Source: SMWC01 sp045561055 (GTDB lineage: Bacteria; Pseudomonadota; Gammaproteobacteria; Steroidobacterales; Rariloculaceae). Taken from it: a stretch of 64,000 nt of DNA. The notes under the pieces are model-generated. The model made no database searches, had not been told where the DNA came from, and saw only the letters and a list, made by a program, of their open reading frames with translations. Positions 36,174 to 46,797 of the stretch are shown here, piece by piece; the first letter of the stretch is position 1; each line of letters starts with the position of its first letter. A program made the position numbers and the translations under genes. The DNA is taken from NCBI GenBank assembly GCA_045561055.1, contig JBJKYL010000014.1, forward strand, positions 1 to 64,000, written 5' to 3'.

Positions 36174-38564
36174 ATGGAGTCTAGGACACAATTTCGCTTG
36201 CGTATTTTGCTGCTTTTAGCTTGCTTGACGGGCGTTAGCTTAGCTCAAGCTTTCGACCCTTGGACAGTACGCAATTTTCGTGTCGAGGGCGCCCAGAGAA
36301 TTTCTGAAGGAACAATATATAACTACCTACCCGTTAATATTGGCGATATATTGAATGATCAGCGGGCTCAGGAAGCAATAAGGGCGATCTACGCGACCGG
36401 GTTTTTCGTAGATGTTGAGTTTAGGCGTGATAGAGATACTTTGATTATTGCGGTGCTTGAGCGTCCTTCGATCGAAGACTTCACCATCGAGGGTAATGAA
36501 GATATTGAGACAGAGCAGCTGGAAACGTCGCTTCGGGAAGTTGGGCTCGCGCGCGGTAGGGTTTTCGATCAATCCGTACTCGAGGAGGTAAAGCAGGCGC
36601 TTACCGAACAGTATTTTAGCCAGGGTAAGTATGGTGTTTCGATAGAGACGCCGATCGAGACTTTACCGGATAATCGGGTTCGCGTTGGGATCGAGATCAT
36701 GGAGGGTGACCGCGCGAAAATTCGTCAGGTTAATATTGTCGGTAATTCTAGTTTTTCGGACGATGAAATTCTAGATACCTTTGAGCTGCGGACGGGTAAC
36801 TTGCTGTCATTTTTTAGAAATGATGATCGTTATTCGAAGGAGGCATTAGAGGGAGACCTAGAGACACTTAGGTCATTCTATATGGATCGTGGTTTCGCTA
36901 ATTTTCGTTGGGACAGTGTCCAAGTCGCCATTTCACCAGATAAGCGCGACATCTTCATTACCGTTAATATCACTGAAGGTCAACGTTACACGATTTCCGA
37001 CGTCAGGCTGGCAGGACAAATGGTTGTTCCCGAGGAGGATCTTCGTGCTCGAATCCTAACAGCCCCCGGTCAGATTTATTCTCAAGGTCTACTTGCGGCC
37101 AGCGAAGAGCTGATGCGCCAGCGTCTAGGCGAGGATGGTTATGCATTCTCGCAAGTTCAAGCAGTCCCGGAGCTCGATAGTGAAACAAAGGAAGCGGTCG
37201 TAACGTTCTTCATTGATCCACAGAATCGCGTTTATGTCCGTCGGATCAATTTTAATGGTTCGAATAGCGTTAACGACGAGGTTTTTCGTCGGGAGATGCG
37301 CCAGCTTGAAGGTGGGTATCTTTCCAATGTGTTGGTAGATCGATCACAAGTTCGCCTGCAACGGTTACCGTACGTTCAATCGGTAGACTATGAGACTACT
37401 CCTGTACTCGGCACCCCAGACCTCGTTGACGTTGATTTCCAAATCGAAGAGGGGTTGCCCGGTCAATTTGGTGGCGGTATTGGGTACTCGGAGACCTGGG
37501 GCGCACAGTTGAATGGCAATTTTGTACACTCAAATTTTATGGGTACTGGTAACAGAGTCAGCCTGAATATTACAGGTGGTGAGTTCGCGACGATCACTAG
37601 TTTTGACTACACGGAACCATATAGAACTGTCGATGAACTCACGAGAACACTCTCCGTATCGTTCCAGGATATTACTCAGTTTACTTCGGCTAGCTCGGCT
37701 TTTTCTACGGAGACTATTTCGCTCGGAGCGGATTGGTCGTATCCAATTAGTGAGTTTCAATATATCCGGTTCGGTTTTTCTTATCAGATAGCTGAACTCG
37801 TTACGAGCTTGTTCAGTTCTGAGCAGGCGCGCGAGTGGGTGATGAATAACGGAAACCCAATCGACGTCCCTGGTGAAGACGTTTTCGGGACATCGACCGA
37901 TGGTTTAGAACTGAATATGGGATGGATATACGATTCACGTAATCGCGCGCTCTTTCCTACTGCTGGAACGAGAATTGGAGCGAATATCGCCGGATCGTTG
38001 CCCGACAGTGATGTCGAATACTATATTGCATCGATGGACTTCACAAAATATATGCCATTGTGGGGGCAGTGGATGTTTAAGATTAACTCTGAGCTTGCTT
38101 ATGGCTCTTCTTACGGAACGACAACGGCTCTGCCGCCTTTCCGAAATTTCTTTGCGGGTGGTCCGGGCTCGGTTCGCGGATTCAAGGAGAGCCGTCTGGG
38201 TCCGAAGGACTCTTGGGGTAATCCCCACGGGGGTAATATGAAATTTGCGACGCAGTTCGAGCTAATTATTCCGACACCGGAGAGGTTTGCGGCGTCTGCG
38301 CGTGTGGCGTTGTTTTATGATATAGGTAATGTATTCACCACTGGGGGAGTGACATTTTATGATCGGCTCGGCGACAAAACTGATGCGTACTTATATCGAT
38401 CTGAGAATCTTAAACAATCGGTGGGTGTTGGCGTAGAATGGTTGGCTCCACTCGGCTTGCTCAGATTCAGTTATGCTATGCCGCTTAATGCTACCGAGAG
38501 GACTGATAGACTTTTCGAGGATGAAACGGAAGAATTTCAATTTACGGTTGGTAACGCGTTTTAA
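36174..38564 (+). CDS. bamA: Outer-membrane protein assembly factor
   Basis: Core of the BAM complex, inserting beta-barrels into the outer membrane. It has 796 residues: signal peptide (RILLLLACLTGVSLAQA), POTRA domains over about 25-420, then a 16-strand barrel with the VRGF motif (GSVRGFKE, near 665) and the C-terminal Phe of FTVGNAF. I chose ATG 36174; TTG 36165 is a less likely start. It is followed by skp, lpxD and fabZ in the classical order. Confidence 0.96.
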   Translation: MESRTQFRLRILLLLACLTGVSLAQAFDPWTVRNFRVEGAQRISEGTIYNYLPVNIGDILNDQRAQEAIRAIYATGFFVDVEFRRDRDTLIIAVLERPSIEDFTIEGNEDIETEQLETSLREVGLARGRVFDQSVLEEVKQALTEQYFSQGKYGVSIETPIETLPDNRVRVGIEIMEGDRAKIRQVNIVGNSSFSDDEILDTFELRTGNLLSFFRNDDRYSKEALEGDLETLRSFYMDRGFANFRWDSVQVAISPDKRDIFITVNITEGQRYTISDVRLAGQMVVPEEDLRARILTAPGQIYSQGLLAASEELMRQRLGEDGYAFSQVQAVPELDSETKEAVVTFFIDPQNRVYVRRINFNGSNSVNDEVFRREMRQLEGGYLSNVLVDRSQVRLQRLPYVQSVDYETTPVLGTPDLVDVDFQIEEGLPGQFGGGIGYSETWGAQLNGNFVHSNFMGTGNRVSLNITGGEFATITSFDYTEPYRTVDELTRTLSVSFQDITQFTSASSAFSTETISLGADWSYPISEFQYIRFGFSYQIAELVTSLFSSEQAREWVMNNGNPIDVPGEDVFGTSTDGLELNMGWIYDSRNRALFPTAGTRIGANIAGSLPDSDVEYYIASMDFTKYMPLWGQWMFKINSELAYGSSYGTTTALPPFRNFFAGGPGSVRGFKESRLGPKDSWGNPHGGNMKFATQFELIIPTPERFAASARVALFYDIGNVFTTGGVTFYDRLGDKTDAYLYRSENLKQSVGVGVEWLAPLGLLRFSYAMPLNATERTDRLFEDETEEFQFTVGNAF

Positions 38565-38586
38565 AGATTTTGAGGATTAAAGAACT

Positions 38587-39135
38587 ATGACAATACACAT
38601 TAAAGCACTGGTTTCCGCAAGGGCTGGACTGTTGATTGGCGCGTTAATGCTTGCGGCTGGTGCGAACGCTCAGATTGAAGGTCTTAAAGTTGGAGTCGTT
38701 AGCGTTAATCGGCTACTAGAACAAGCTCCACAGTTCCGGTCTGCAATGGAGGCGCTCCAAGAGGAATTCGCCCCAAGGCAGCGAGATCTTGTTGCGTTAC
38801 AAAGGACGCTACAGGAAAAAACGGAAACATATGAGCGCGACGGTGCGATTATGGCGGAGACTGAGCGTCTTAATCTCGAACGCGAAATTCGTGAAGGACA
38901 GCGAGATTTCACTCGTTTACAGGGGGATCTTAACGAAGACGCGAACATACGACAAAACGAGGAGCTCAGTAGACTACAGAGTACTCTACTGCAGGAAGTT
39001 CAGAATTTTGCTCGTTCGGCGAGCTACGATCTAGTTGTTGCGGATGCGTTATATTTCAGTACGGCGATCGATATCACCGATGATGTTCTGGAGGCATTGG
39101 AAATTTCCTATACAAGTGATAACGACGGATCGTGA
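38587..39135 (+). CDS. skp: Periplasmic chaperone Skp (OmpH family)
   Basis: Holds unfolded outer-membrane proteins in the periplasm. It has 182 residues with a signal peptide (GLLIGALMLAAGANAQ) and a long helical region (about 45-135) rich in Glu, Arg and Gln that forms the coiled-coil arms, ending in a segment (ARSASYDLVVADALYFS) shared by the family. It lies 22 bp after bamA. Confidence 0.92.
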   Translation: MTIHIKALVSARAGLLIGALMLAAGANAQIEGLKVGVVSVNRLLEQAPQFRSAMEALQEEFAPRQRDLVALQRTLQEKTETYERDGAIMAETERLNLEREIREGQRDFTRLQGDLNEDANIRQNEELSRLQSTLLQEVQNFARSASYDLVVADALYFSTAIDITDDVLEALEISYTSDNDGS

Positions 39136-39192
39136 GACGGTTCGTCTCAATTGCGCTAACTAATAATCGACCCTCTCTTCAAGTTCAGAGGC

Positions 39193-40242
39193 ATGCCGGC
39201 GAATCTCGCTGAGCTTGCGGCTCGCTTTGACTGCGAATTACGCGGTGATGCGGATCTCATCGTCGATAGCGTAGGTACCCTCGTTGGTGCAGGAGCGAGT
39301 GAGATCACATTTTTTGTTAACCCACTCTATCGTTCACAACTTGCACAGACGAAAGCTGCTGCAGTGGTACTTCATAAAGACTACGAGTCCGACTGCCCAG
39401 TCGCGGCATTAGTATCGTCAAACCCTTACGCGACCTATGCTCGTATTTCTGAATTTCTTCATCCTAGAGCGATACCGGCTGCGGGGATCCACCCCACGGC
39501 GGTTATTTCGGAGGACGCAGTGGTACCGGAATCCGCGCACATTGGCGCACATGCGGTCATCGGCGAGAGGACAACGCTTGATGAATCAGTTTTAGTTGGT
39601 GCCGGTTGTATTATCGGTAACGACGTGCGCGTAGGTGCGCATACCCAATTACTAGCGCGTAATGCACTAATGGATAGAGTCGTTGTTGGAGAGCGATGCA
39701 CGCTCCATCCGGGAGTTGTGATAGGCAGCGATGGTTTTGGTTTCGCGAAGGATGGTGGGTCTTGGCTCAGGGTCCCACAACTCGGCACAGTTATTATAGG
39801 TAACGATGTTAGCATTGGTGCTAACACTACCATCGATCGCGGTACGATTGAGGACACGGTTATCGAAGATGGTGTGATTCTAGATAATCTAATCCAAATT
39901 GGTCACAACGTTCGCGTTGGAGCGCACACAGCAATGGCCGCTCTTTGTGGAATAGCTGGCAGTACAAAAATCGGCGAGCGATGCATGATCGCGGGCGCCG
40001 TTGTGATGGTCGGGCATTTAAGCTTGTGCGACGATGTTATGGTAACGTTTCATAGTACGGTCACGCGATCGATAACAATGCCTGGAACATATTCGGGTAG
40101 CCTTCCGGCCGATAAGGCTTCGAGATGGCGGCGCAATGCCGCCCGATTCAGAAAATTGGACGGGCTTGCTGTCCGTCAGGGTAAGCTTAAAAAACGTTTT
40201 GCAGAGCTAATGGAATCGATAACAAGGAAGACTGATGAGTAA
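39193..40242 (+). CDS. lpxD: UDP-3-O-acylglucosamine N-acyltransferase
   Basis: Third step of lipid A synthesis: adds a 3-hydroxyacyl chain to the amine of UDP-3-O-acyl-GlcN. It has 349 residues: a uridine-binding N-domain, left-handed beta-helix (about 105-300), and a C-terminal helix. The catalytic His is in LIQIGHNVRVG, near residue 238, matching E. coli H239. It overlaps fabZ by 8 bp. Confidence 0.95.
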   Translation: MPANLAELAARFDCELRGDADLIVDSVGTLVGAGASEITFFVNPLYRSQLAQTKAAAVVLHKDYESDCPVAALVSSNPYATYARISEFLHPRAIPAAGIHPTAVISEDAVVPESAHIGAHAVIGERTTLDESVLVGAGCIIGNDVRVGAHTQLLARNALMDRVVVGERCTLHPGVVIGSDGFGFAKDGGSWLRVPQLGTVIIGNDVSIGANTTIDRGTIEDTVIEDGVILDNLIQIGHNVRVGAHTAMAALCGIAGSTKIGERCMIAGAVVMVGHLSLCDDVMVTFHSTVTRSITMPGTYSGSLPADKASRWRRNAARFRKLDGLAVRQGKLKKRFAELMESITRKTDE

Positions 40243-40687
40243 TGGCTACTGTTTTTCCGTAGAAGATATCATGGAGCGTTTGCCTCATCGATGCCCATTC
40301 CTGTTAATCGATGGGATTGTTTCCTGCGAGCCGGGAAAGTCTATAGTAGCCGTAAAGAATGTCAGTGCTAATGAGCCGCAGTTTCTCGGTCATTTTCCTG
40401 GATATCCGATCATGCCTGGTGTCCTTATTGTAGAGGCGATGGGCCAGGCAGGGGGCGTGCTTGTCTGGGAGACTATCGCGCCTAAGGAGCGAAATTTCAT
40501 TCTGTACCTTGTTGGTGTCGAAAAGGCGCGGTTCAAACGGCCGGCGAGGCCCGGAGATCAGATACTGTTGACAGTAGATCTCATTGCCAGTCGACGTAAC
40601 CTCTGGCGTTTTGATGCTAGGGCAGAGGTTAAAGGTGACCTTATTGCGTCAGCTGAGATTCTCCAGGCACCGGGAAAGCAGCTATGA
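40235..40687 (+). CDS. fabZ: 3-hydroxyacyl-ACP dehydratase
   Basis: Dehydrates 3-hydroxyacyl-ACP in fatty-acid synthesis and competes with LpxA/LpxD for hydroxyacyl-ACP. It is a 150-residue hot-dog protein with LPHRCPFLLID, H53 in GHFPGYPIMPG and E67 in VEAMGQAGG as the catalytic pair. It overlaps lpxA by 4 bp. Confidence 0.96.
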   Translation: MSNGYCFSVEDIMERLPHRCPFLLIDGIVSCEPGKSIVAVKNVSANEPQFLGHFPGYPIMPGVLIVEAMGQAGGVLVWETIAPKERNFILYLVGVEKARFKRPARPGDQILLTVDLIASRRNLWRFDARAEVKGDLIASAEILQAPGKQL

Positions 40688-41454
40688 TCCATGAACGAGC
40701 CGTCGTGTCGAGCGATGCTCGTGTCCACGAGAGAGCTACGGTTGGTGCGTACTCGATGGTTGGCCCGGAAGTTGAAATCGGTGCGGGAACACGTATCGAG
40801 CCACATACTGTTGTCAAGGGTCCCTGTGTAATAGGAGAAGATAATCACATCTTTCAGTTTTCTTCGATTGGTGATGATCCACAGGATAAGAAGTATGCAG
40901 GGGAGAAAACGAAACTCACGATTGGTAATCGAAATACGATTCGTGAGTTTTGCACAATCAATCGTGGCACTGTGCAGGATCGGGGAGTCACAAGTATTGG
41001 CGATGATAATTGGATCATGGCTTACGCTCATGTCGCGCACGACTGTAAGGTAGGGAATAACACTGTCTTCGCTAACAATGCCTCGATCGCTGGTCACGTC
41101 CACGTTGGGGATTGGGCAATACTCGGCGGCTTTACAACCTCCCACCAGTTCTGCCACATCGGTCCGCATGTACTGACCAGCATGTTTACATATATAACTA
41201 AGGATGTGCCTGCTTTCGTCGTTGTCTCCGGTAGGCCTGCGGAACCTCGCGGTATTAATGCTGAGGGCCTCAGACGTCGGAAGTACTCGACGGATCAGAT
41301 TCGTAATATTCGTGAAGCATATCGGCTGGTGTATCGCCAGGGACTGAATCTCGAGGAAGCGATACAGCAATTAACCGAGCGTGCTGAGACTAAAGAGGAG
41401 TTGTTACAGTTCCTGGAATCACTTAATGGTAGCTCTCGCGGGCTCGTCCGCTAG
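40684..41454 (+). CDS. lpxA: UDP-N-acetylglucosamine acyltransferase
   Basis: First lipid A step: puts a 3-hydroxyacyl chain on the 3-OH of UDP-GlcNAc. It has 256 residues of left-handed beta-helix hexapeptides followed by a helical C-terminus. The catalytic His is in AYAHVAHDCKVGNN (H119), with the GDDPQDKKYAGE segment earlier. The 3' end overlaps lpxB. Confidence 0.96.
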   Translation: MIHERAVVSSDARVHERATVGAYSMVGPEVEIGAGTRIEPHTVVKGPCVIGEDNHIFQFSSIGDDPQDKKYAGEKTKLTIGNRNTIREFCTINRGTVQDRGVTSIGDDNWIMAYAHVAHDCKVGNNTVFANNASIAGHVHVGDWAILGGFTTSHQFCHIGPHVLTSMFTYITKDVPAFVVVSGRPAEPRGINAEGLRRRKYSTDQIRNIREAYRLVYRQGLNLEEAIQQLTERAETKEELLQFLESLNGSSRGLVR

Positions 41455-42616
41455 TAGTCGGCTTCGGGTGGCGGTAGCCGCAGGGGAGGCATCGGGAGAT
41501 TTGCTCGGTGCCGATCTCATCAAGGCGCTGCGCGCACGTGTTACGGATGTTGAGTTCGTTGGTATTGCTGGTCCACATATGGTTGCTGCCGGCTGTGAAT
41601 CTTGGTACCGCACAGAGGACCTCTCGGTGATGGGGCTAGCCGAGATTCTTAAAGACTTACCGCGGTTACTTAAACTTCGTCGTGATTTCATTAGCCGGTT
41701 GCGAGTAGCTCAGCCCGATATCTTCATCGGTATCGACGCCCCAGATTTCAACTTGCCTGTAGGAGCGGCCCTTAGAAAACTGGCTTTGCCTTCGGTGCAG
41801 TATGTTAGTCCCCAGGTTTGGGCATGGCGTCAATCTCGAGTTAAAAACATCCGGAAATCGACGGATCTTGTCCTCTGCGTTTTCCCGTTCGAGACAAGTT
41901 TTTACGAGAAGCATAATGTTAACGCCTTGTTCGTTGGTCATCCGATCGCGGACCAGATTCCACTAGTTGCGAACCGAGCGTCTGCGCGTGCAGAGCTTAA
42001 CTTACCGGCGGCTAAGCCAATTCTCGCAATTTTGCCAGGCAGTCGAATTTCGGAGGTATCGAAATTAGCGCGACCTTTTCTCGAAACCGGTAGATGGCTT
42101 CAGGAGCATCATCCAGGGCTGGAAGTTGTTGTCGCTCTTTCCAATGAAGCTACCAGGGCGACTTATAAAAAGGTTACCGGCGGTATTCATTTGGATCCTG
42201 CACCAAGACTTACTTTGGGTCGTGCACGGGAGGTGTTAACCGCAGCGGATATTGTGCTCACGGCCTCCGGCACAGCTAGTCTTGAGGCTGCATTACTCAA
42301 GCGGCCGATGGTAGTTGCATATATTATCTCCGGATTGACACATCAATTATTTAAGCTTCTTGGGTTGAACAAGCTAGAATATTTTTCGCTACCGAATCTC
42401 TTAGCAGGTTTTGAGATAGTTCCGGAGTTTTTACAGAGGGATGTTCAGCCGGTCGTGCTTGGATCTGCGCTTCAAAATTACCTAGCCTACACAGAGGGTT
42501 GTGAGCCTTGGCCAGGTGTATTCGAAAAAATACATCTGCAGTTGCGACAAAACGCTAGCGACAGAGCTGCCGACGCTGTGCTTGACCTTCTGGGAGGGGA
42601 TATTGGTAGGTACTAG
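41426..42616 (+). CDS. lpxB: Lipid-A-disaccharide synthase
   Basis: Glycosyltransferase (GT19) joining UDP-diacyl-GlcN and lipid X. It has 396 residues from ATG 41426, which overlaps the lpxA end by 29 bp. Seen: VAAGEASGDLLGA, FVGIAGPHM, IGIDAPDFNLP, YVSPQVWAWRQ, and the C-terminal LTASGTASLEAALLKRPMVV. The longer frame from 41381 lies in lpxA and is unlikely. Confidence 0.94.
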   Translation: MVALAGSSASSRLRVAVAAGEASGDLLGADLIKALRARVTDVEFVGIAGPHMVAAGCESWYRTEDLSVMGLAEILKDLPRLLKLRRDFISRLRVAQPDIFIGIDAPDFNLPVGAALRKLALPSVQYVSPQVWAWRQSRVKNIRKSTDLVLCVFPFETSFYEKHNVNALFVGHPIADQIPLVANRASARAELNLPAAKPILAILPGSRISEVSKLARPFLETGRWLQEHHPGLEVVVALSNEATRATYKKVTGGIHLDPAPRLTLGRAREVLTAADIVLTASGTASLEAALLKRPMVVAYIISGLTHQLFKLLGLNKLEYFSLPNLLAGFEIVPEFLQRDVQPVVLGSALQNYLAYTEGCEPWPGVFEKIHLQLRQNASDRAADAVLDLLGGDIGRY

Positions 42617-42619
42617 TCT

Positions 42620-43240
42620 ATGATCAATCAGCGGCATTTAGAATTTTCGTTTGATCAAGCGCTTGTGGCAGGTGTCGATGAGGTAGGACGAGGGCCGTTG
42701 GCGGGACCAGTCGTAGCGGCTGCAGTTATACTCGATGAAAACAATCCCATAATTGGTCTTAGGGATTCCAAACGTCTGACCGAGAATCGACGTTTTAAGC
42801 TTGCTCGTGAAATACGCCAGCATGCTCATGCGTTTGCGTTAGGTTTTGCAGCTCCTGAAGAGATAGATGACATCAATATCCTACAGGCATCCCTGCTCGC
42901 TATGGAGCGTGCCGTGCTTGACCTTAAAGTTGCTCCACTTCATGTTCGGGTGGACGGTATTCACGCGCCAGTATTTCGCTCTTCGGCTAGAAAATTTACG
43001 GTTGAAGCGGTAATTCGAGGCGATGAGTCTGTTGCTACTATTAGTGCGGCGTCGATACTTGCAAAAGTCTGTCGTGATCGGTGGATGCGGCTTTGGCACC
43101 ACCGCTACCCTGTCTACGGTTGGAATCGTAACAAAGGTTACCCGACGCCAGATCATCTGCGAGCTCTACAGGAACATGGACCTTCGCCGGTCCACCGCCT
43201 GAGCTACGCGCCCGTCTATCGATCACAAGAGCAGCCCTAG
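42620..43240 (+). CDS. rnhB: Ribonuclease HII
   Basis: Removes ribonucleotides misincorporated in DNA. It has 206 residues with D20 and E21 in [24 protein letters not shown], and a further acidic site in HVRVDG. It lies in the classical lpxB-rnhB-dnaE order. Confidence 0.95.
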   Translation: MINQRHLEFSFDQALVAGVDEVGRGPLAGPVVAAAVILDENNPIIGLRDSKRLTENRRFKLAREIRQHAHAFALGFAAPEEIDDINILQASLLAMERAVLDLKVAPLHVRVDGIHAPVFRSSARKFTVEAVIRGDESVATISAASILAKVCRDRWMRLWHHRYPVYGWNRNKGYPTPDHLRALQEHGPSPVHRLSYAPVYRSQEQP

Positions 43241-43245
43241 TCGTA

Positions 43246-46200
43246 ATGAGTGCTAGTCCCGAATTTGTTCATCTGCGTGTTCACAGCGAGTACTCGCTGA
43301 TCGATAGCGTCCTCTCTGTATCGTCGTTGATGGAGTCTGTGTCGCAGTTAAATATGGCAGCAGTAGGTATTGCTGATCAGAGTAATGTTTTTGCGGCCGC
43401 AAAGTTTTACCGCGCTGCACTAGAGTTCGGCGTCAAACCAATCATTGGGGTCGACGTTTGGATAGCAGAGACCCTCGAGGACCATGACCCGAGTCGCCTG
43501 ACGATGTTATGTATGGACGCATTAGGATTTCAGCAGCTCTCTCGCCTACTGACTTTGAGTTTCTCTCGAGGCCAATACCGTGGCCGAGTCTTTATTCTCA
43601 AGGAATGGCTACACCCTGACAAACTGACGGGGTTACTGGCGCTCTCAGGAGGGCAGTACGGAGAATTAGGTCAGATACTACTCGGTTCGCAACCAGATAG
43701 AGCAGCGGAAGCACTAGTTTATTGGCGTACGCTTTTCCCCGGGCGCTACTACATAGAAGTGCAGCGCGTTGGGCGGCCGCATGAGTATTCTTATCTGTCG
43801 AAGGTTGTAAATCTAGCCTCCCGTAAAGAGGTACCTATAGTAGCTACTAACGATGTGCGTTTCCTGACCGTTCAGGACTTTGAAGCTCATGAGACGAGAA
43901 TATGTATTCAGCAAGGCCGCATACTTGATGAGCCTGGGAGACCGAGAGAATACACCGAACAGCAATATCTCAAGTGTCCAGAAGAAATGGCTGCGATTTT
44001 TCCCGATCTCCCAGAGGCACTGGAAAATAGTGTCGAAATAGCAAAACGCTGTAATTTCCAAATGGATCTCGGTAGCGTCTGTTTACCCGAGTTCGGACTT
44101 CCGTCAGAGACGACAGCCGCGATATATCTTCGAGAAAAAGCCCGCGATGGATTGCGCACCCGCTTGCCGCAGGTCATGTCGGTCGAGCAAGAGTTAGCTC
44201 AGTATAGCGGTCGGCTCGACCGGGAACTCGATGTAATCTGTGAGATGGGTTTCGAAGGTTACTTCCTCATAGTTGCCGATTTTATCGGTTGGGCCCGTAA
44301 TAATGCTATTCCGGTGGGCCCTGGACGTGGATCCGGCGCAGGCTCTCTCGTGGCATTTGTGCTGGGTATCACAAATATCGATCCGCTCAAGTATGAGTTG
44401 TTGTTTGAGCGGTTTCTCAACCCGGAGCGTGTATCAATGCCGGATTTTGATATTGACTTCTGTATTGAGGGACGGGATCAGGTTATCGATTACGTGGTAG
44501 AACGATACGGCTCAAATAGGGTATCTCAAATCATTACCTTTGGCTCGATGGCGGCTAAGGCCGTTGTTAGAGACGTAGGACGTGTCCTAGGTATGCCCTA
44601 TGGTTACGTTGATCGCATCGCAAAACTGGTGCCGTTTCAGCTTGGAATAACTCTCGAAAAGGCGCTTTTAGAGAGCGACGAACTTAGGGATGCTTATGAA
44701 GCCGAGGAAGAGGTTCGTACGCTGATAGACGTTGCGAGGCCGCTCGAGGGGCTGGTACGTAATGCAGGGACTCATGCTGGTGGGGTCGTAATCGCACCAT
44801 CTGATTTGACGACCTTTATGCCGCTCTATTGCGAACCGGATGGTGGCACGCTTACGCAATTTGATAAGGATGACGTCGAATCTATTGGCCTCGTAAAGTT
44901 CGATTTTCTCGGTTTGAAGACGCTAACTATAATCGATCGCGCGGTTAAGTTAATTAATAAAAATAGAGCAAGGGAAAATCTCGACCCTGTTCTAATCGAT
45001 GAAATACCGCTCGATGATGCCGTTACTTACGAGCTTCTAAAGAACGGTCAGACAACCGCTGTATTTCAACTTGAGTCTTATGGGATGCGGGATCTAATAA
45101 AGCGTCTACAGCCCGACCATTTCGATGACTTAGTTGCCATCCTCGCATTGTTTCGTCCCGGACCGCTGAAGTCAGGAATGGTGGAGGATTTTATCGATCG
45201 CAAACATGGCCGCAATAGCGATCCTATAGATTATTTTCATCCAACGCTCGAGCCAATTTTGAAATCGACTTATGGCGTCATCCTTTATCAAGAACAGGTT
45301 ATGCAGATCGCGCAGGTTATGGCCGGATACTCACTCGGTGGAGCGGATCTCCTGCGTCGCGCGATGGGTAAAAAGAAACCGGAGGAGATGGCACAACAAC
45401 GATCTATTTTTCTGGAAGGAGCGGCAAAAAAAGGTATAGACGAACGCGTTTCAAATTATGTATTTGATTTAATGGATAAATTCTCTGGTTATGGGTTTAA
45501 TAAATCACACTCGGTTGCGTATGCTCTTGTAGCGTTCCAGACTGCCTGGCTCAAGGCGCGTCATCCTGAGGCGTTCATGTCAGCTGTACTGACTGCCGAT
45601 ATGGATAACACGGACAAACTCATCTTGTTGAAGGATGACTGCGGTCAAATGGGGATATCGTTACGACAGCCTGACGTCAACACGTCGGCTTACGAGTTTA
45701 CGGTAGGTGGCTCTAATTCTATAAATTATGGGCTCGGCGCCATAAAAGGCGTCGGCCGAGCAATTATCGATGATATTATCGTAGCGCGCAAAGAAGGTGG
45801 CCGGTTTCATAATCTGCTTGATCTCTGCAGTCGGCTTGGTCAGCGTAAGCTCAATAGACGGATCCTTGAAGCTCTCGCACGGTCCGGTGCACTAGACCAC
45901 CTCGGAGCGAATCGGGCGACGCTATTTAACGCAGTTCCTAACGCTCTGAAACTAGCGCAAAACTTTGCGGATGCATCCGCAGCAGGCCAGGCAGCACTAT
46001 TCGAAGAACAGAAAGACAATGACGGTTTGGAAAGTCTATTGGCCCCGGTCTGCGAATGGAATGAACGAGAGCGACTAGCAGCGGAGCGTGAGAGCCTAGG
46101 GTTGTTTTTATCCGGTCATCCTTTTGATCAGTACGCAGACCATTGTCGCTATTTCACGAATGGCTCGATCTCGAAGGTTATAGGTTCATTGCCCGTCGAT

Positions 46201-46728
46201 GGTAACCAGCCTCGTGTGCGTAAAGATATCGTGATCGCGGGGCTCGTAATGGAGATATCACGGCGGGGGAATAGAGTATCGTTGTGGCTCGATGATAACT
46301 CAGGTCATGTTGAAGTGACGCTCTTCGATCAAGCTTACACGGAATTCGGCCATCTATTGGCAAAGGATGCAGTGCTTGTCGTGGAAGGTCAGCTGCGTTA
46401 TGACGATTTTCTGAATTTATGGTGTATTACAGCTAAGACTCTGCGTTTGGTCGATGAGGCGATAGAGAAAAACGCTCGGCGATTGACGATTCGCTGGAAC
46501 TCCGCAGATGAAGGTGCGGAATTTATTCGTAGCCTTCATGATACGCTACAGCCATTCAAGCAGGGGCATTGCGTAGTTTGTGTCGAATACGCTGGTCCGG
46601 CTGCTACCGCATCGCTAACGTTTGGGGATGGATGGGCGGTCCGTCCGACACGAGAACTACGTGAACGATTAACACAACTTGTGGGTGAGGAGCGCTATTC
46701 AATTCACTATCCAAAGCATCCGGATTAG
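43246..46728 (+). CDS. dnaE: DNA polymerase III alpha subunit
   Basis: Replicative polymerase. It has 1160 residues, matching the gammaproteobacterial DnaE1 length: a PHP domain (HLRVHSEYSLID start), GPGRGSGAGSLVAFVLGIT near 355-373, the catalytic PDFDIDFC near 400-407, the fingers/little-finger region with GYGFNKSHSVAYA, and a C-terminal OB fold (about 985-1065). Confidence 0.97.
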   Translation: MSASPEFVHLRVHSEYSLIDSVLSVSSLMESVSQLNMAAVGIADQSNVFAAAKFYRAALEFGVKPIIGVDVWIAETLEDHDPSRLTMLCMDALGFQQLSRLLTLSFSRGQYRGRVFILKEWLHPDKLTGLLALSGGQYGELGQILLGSQPDRAAEALVYWRTLFPGRYYIEVQRVGRPHEYSYLSKVVNLASRKEVPIVATNDVRFLTVQDFEAHETRICIQQGRILDEPGRPREYTEQQYLKCPEEMAAIFPDLPEALENSVEIAKRCNFQMDLGSVCLPEFGLPSETTAAIYLREKARDGLRTRLPQVMSVEQELAQYSGRLDRELDVICEMGFEGYFLIVADFIGWARNNAIPVGPGRGSGAGSLVAFVLGITNIDPLKYELLFERFLNPERVSMPDFDIDFCIEGRDQVIDYVVERYGSNRVSQIITFGSMAAKAVVRDVGRVLGMPYGYVDRIAKLVPFQLGITLEKALLESDELRDAYEAEEEVRTLIDVARPLEGLVRNAGTHAGGVVIAPSDLTTFMPLYCEPDGGTLTQFDKDDVESIGLVKFDFLGLKTLTIIDRAVKLINKNRARENLDPVLIDEIPLDDAVTYELLKNGQTTAVFQLESYGMRDLIKRLQPDHFDDLVAILALFRPGPLKSGMVEDFIDRKHGRNSDPIDYFHPTLEPILKSTYGVILYQEQVMQIAQVMAGYSLGGADLLRRAMGKKKPEEMAQQRSIFLEGAAKKGIDERVSNYVFDLMDKFSGYGFNKSHSVAYALVAFQTAWLKARHPEAFMSAVLTADMDNTDKLILLKDDCGQMGISLRQPDVNTSAYEFTVGGSNSINYGLGAIKGVGRAIIDDIIVARKEGGRFHNLLDLCSRLGQRKLNRRILEALARSGALDHLGANRATLFNAVPNALKLAQNFADASAAGQAALFEEQKDNDGLESLLAPVCEWNERERLAAERESLGLFLSGHPFDQYADHCRYFTNGSISKVIGSLPVDGNQPRVRKDIVIAGLVMEISRRGNRVSLWLDDNSGHVEVTLFDQAYTEFGHLLAKDAVLVVEGQLRYDDFLNLWCITAKTLRLVDEAIEKNARRLTIRWNSADEGAEFIRSLHDTLQPFKQGHCVVCVEYAGPAATASLTFGDGWAVRPTRELRERLTQLVGEERYSIHYPKHPD

Positions 46729-46797
46729 TTTAGCCCTATCTCCACGTATTCTATAGTTAACTTGCCAATTTTTCGGCCTTGAAGGTAAGGTCAGCAT

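Noticed and set aside
40558..41370. 270-codon open frame antisense to fabZ/lpxA
   Set aside because: Both genes on the plus strand are certain; the antisense product has no domain-like features.
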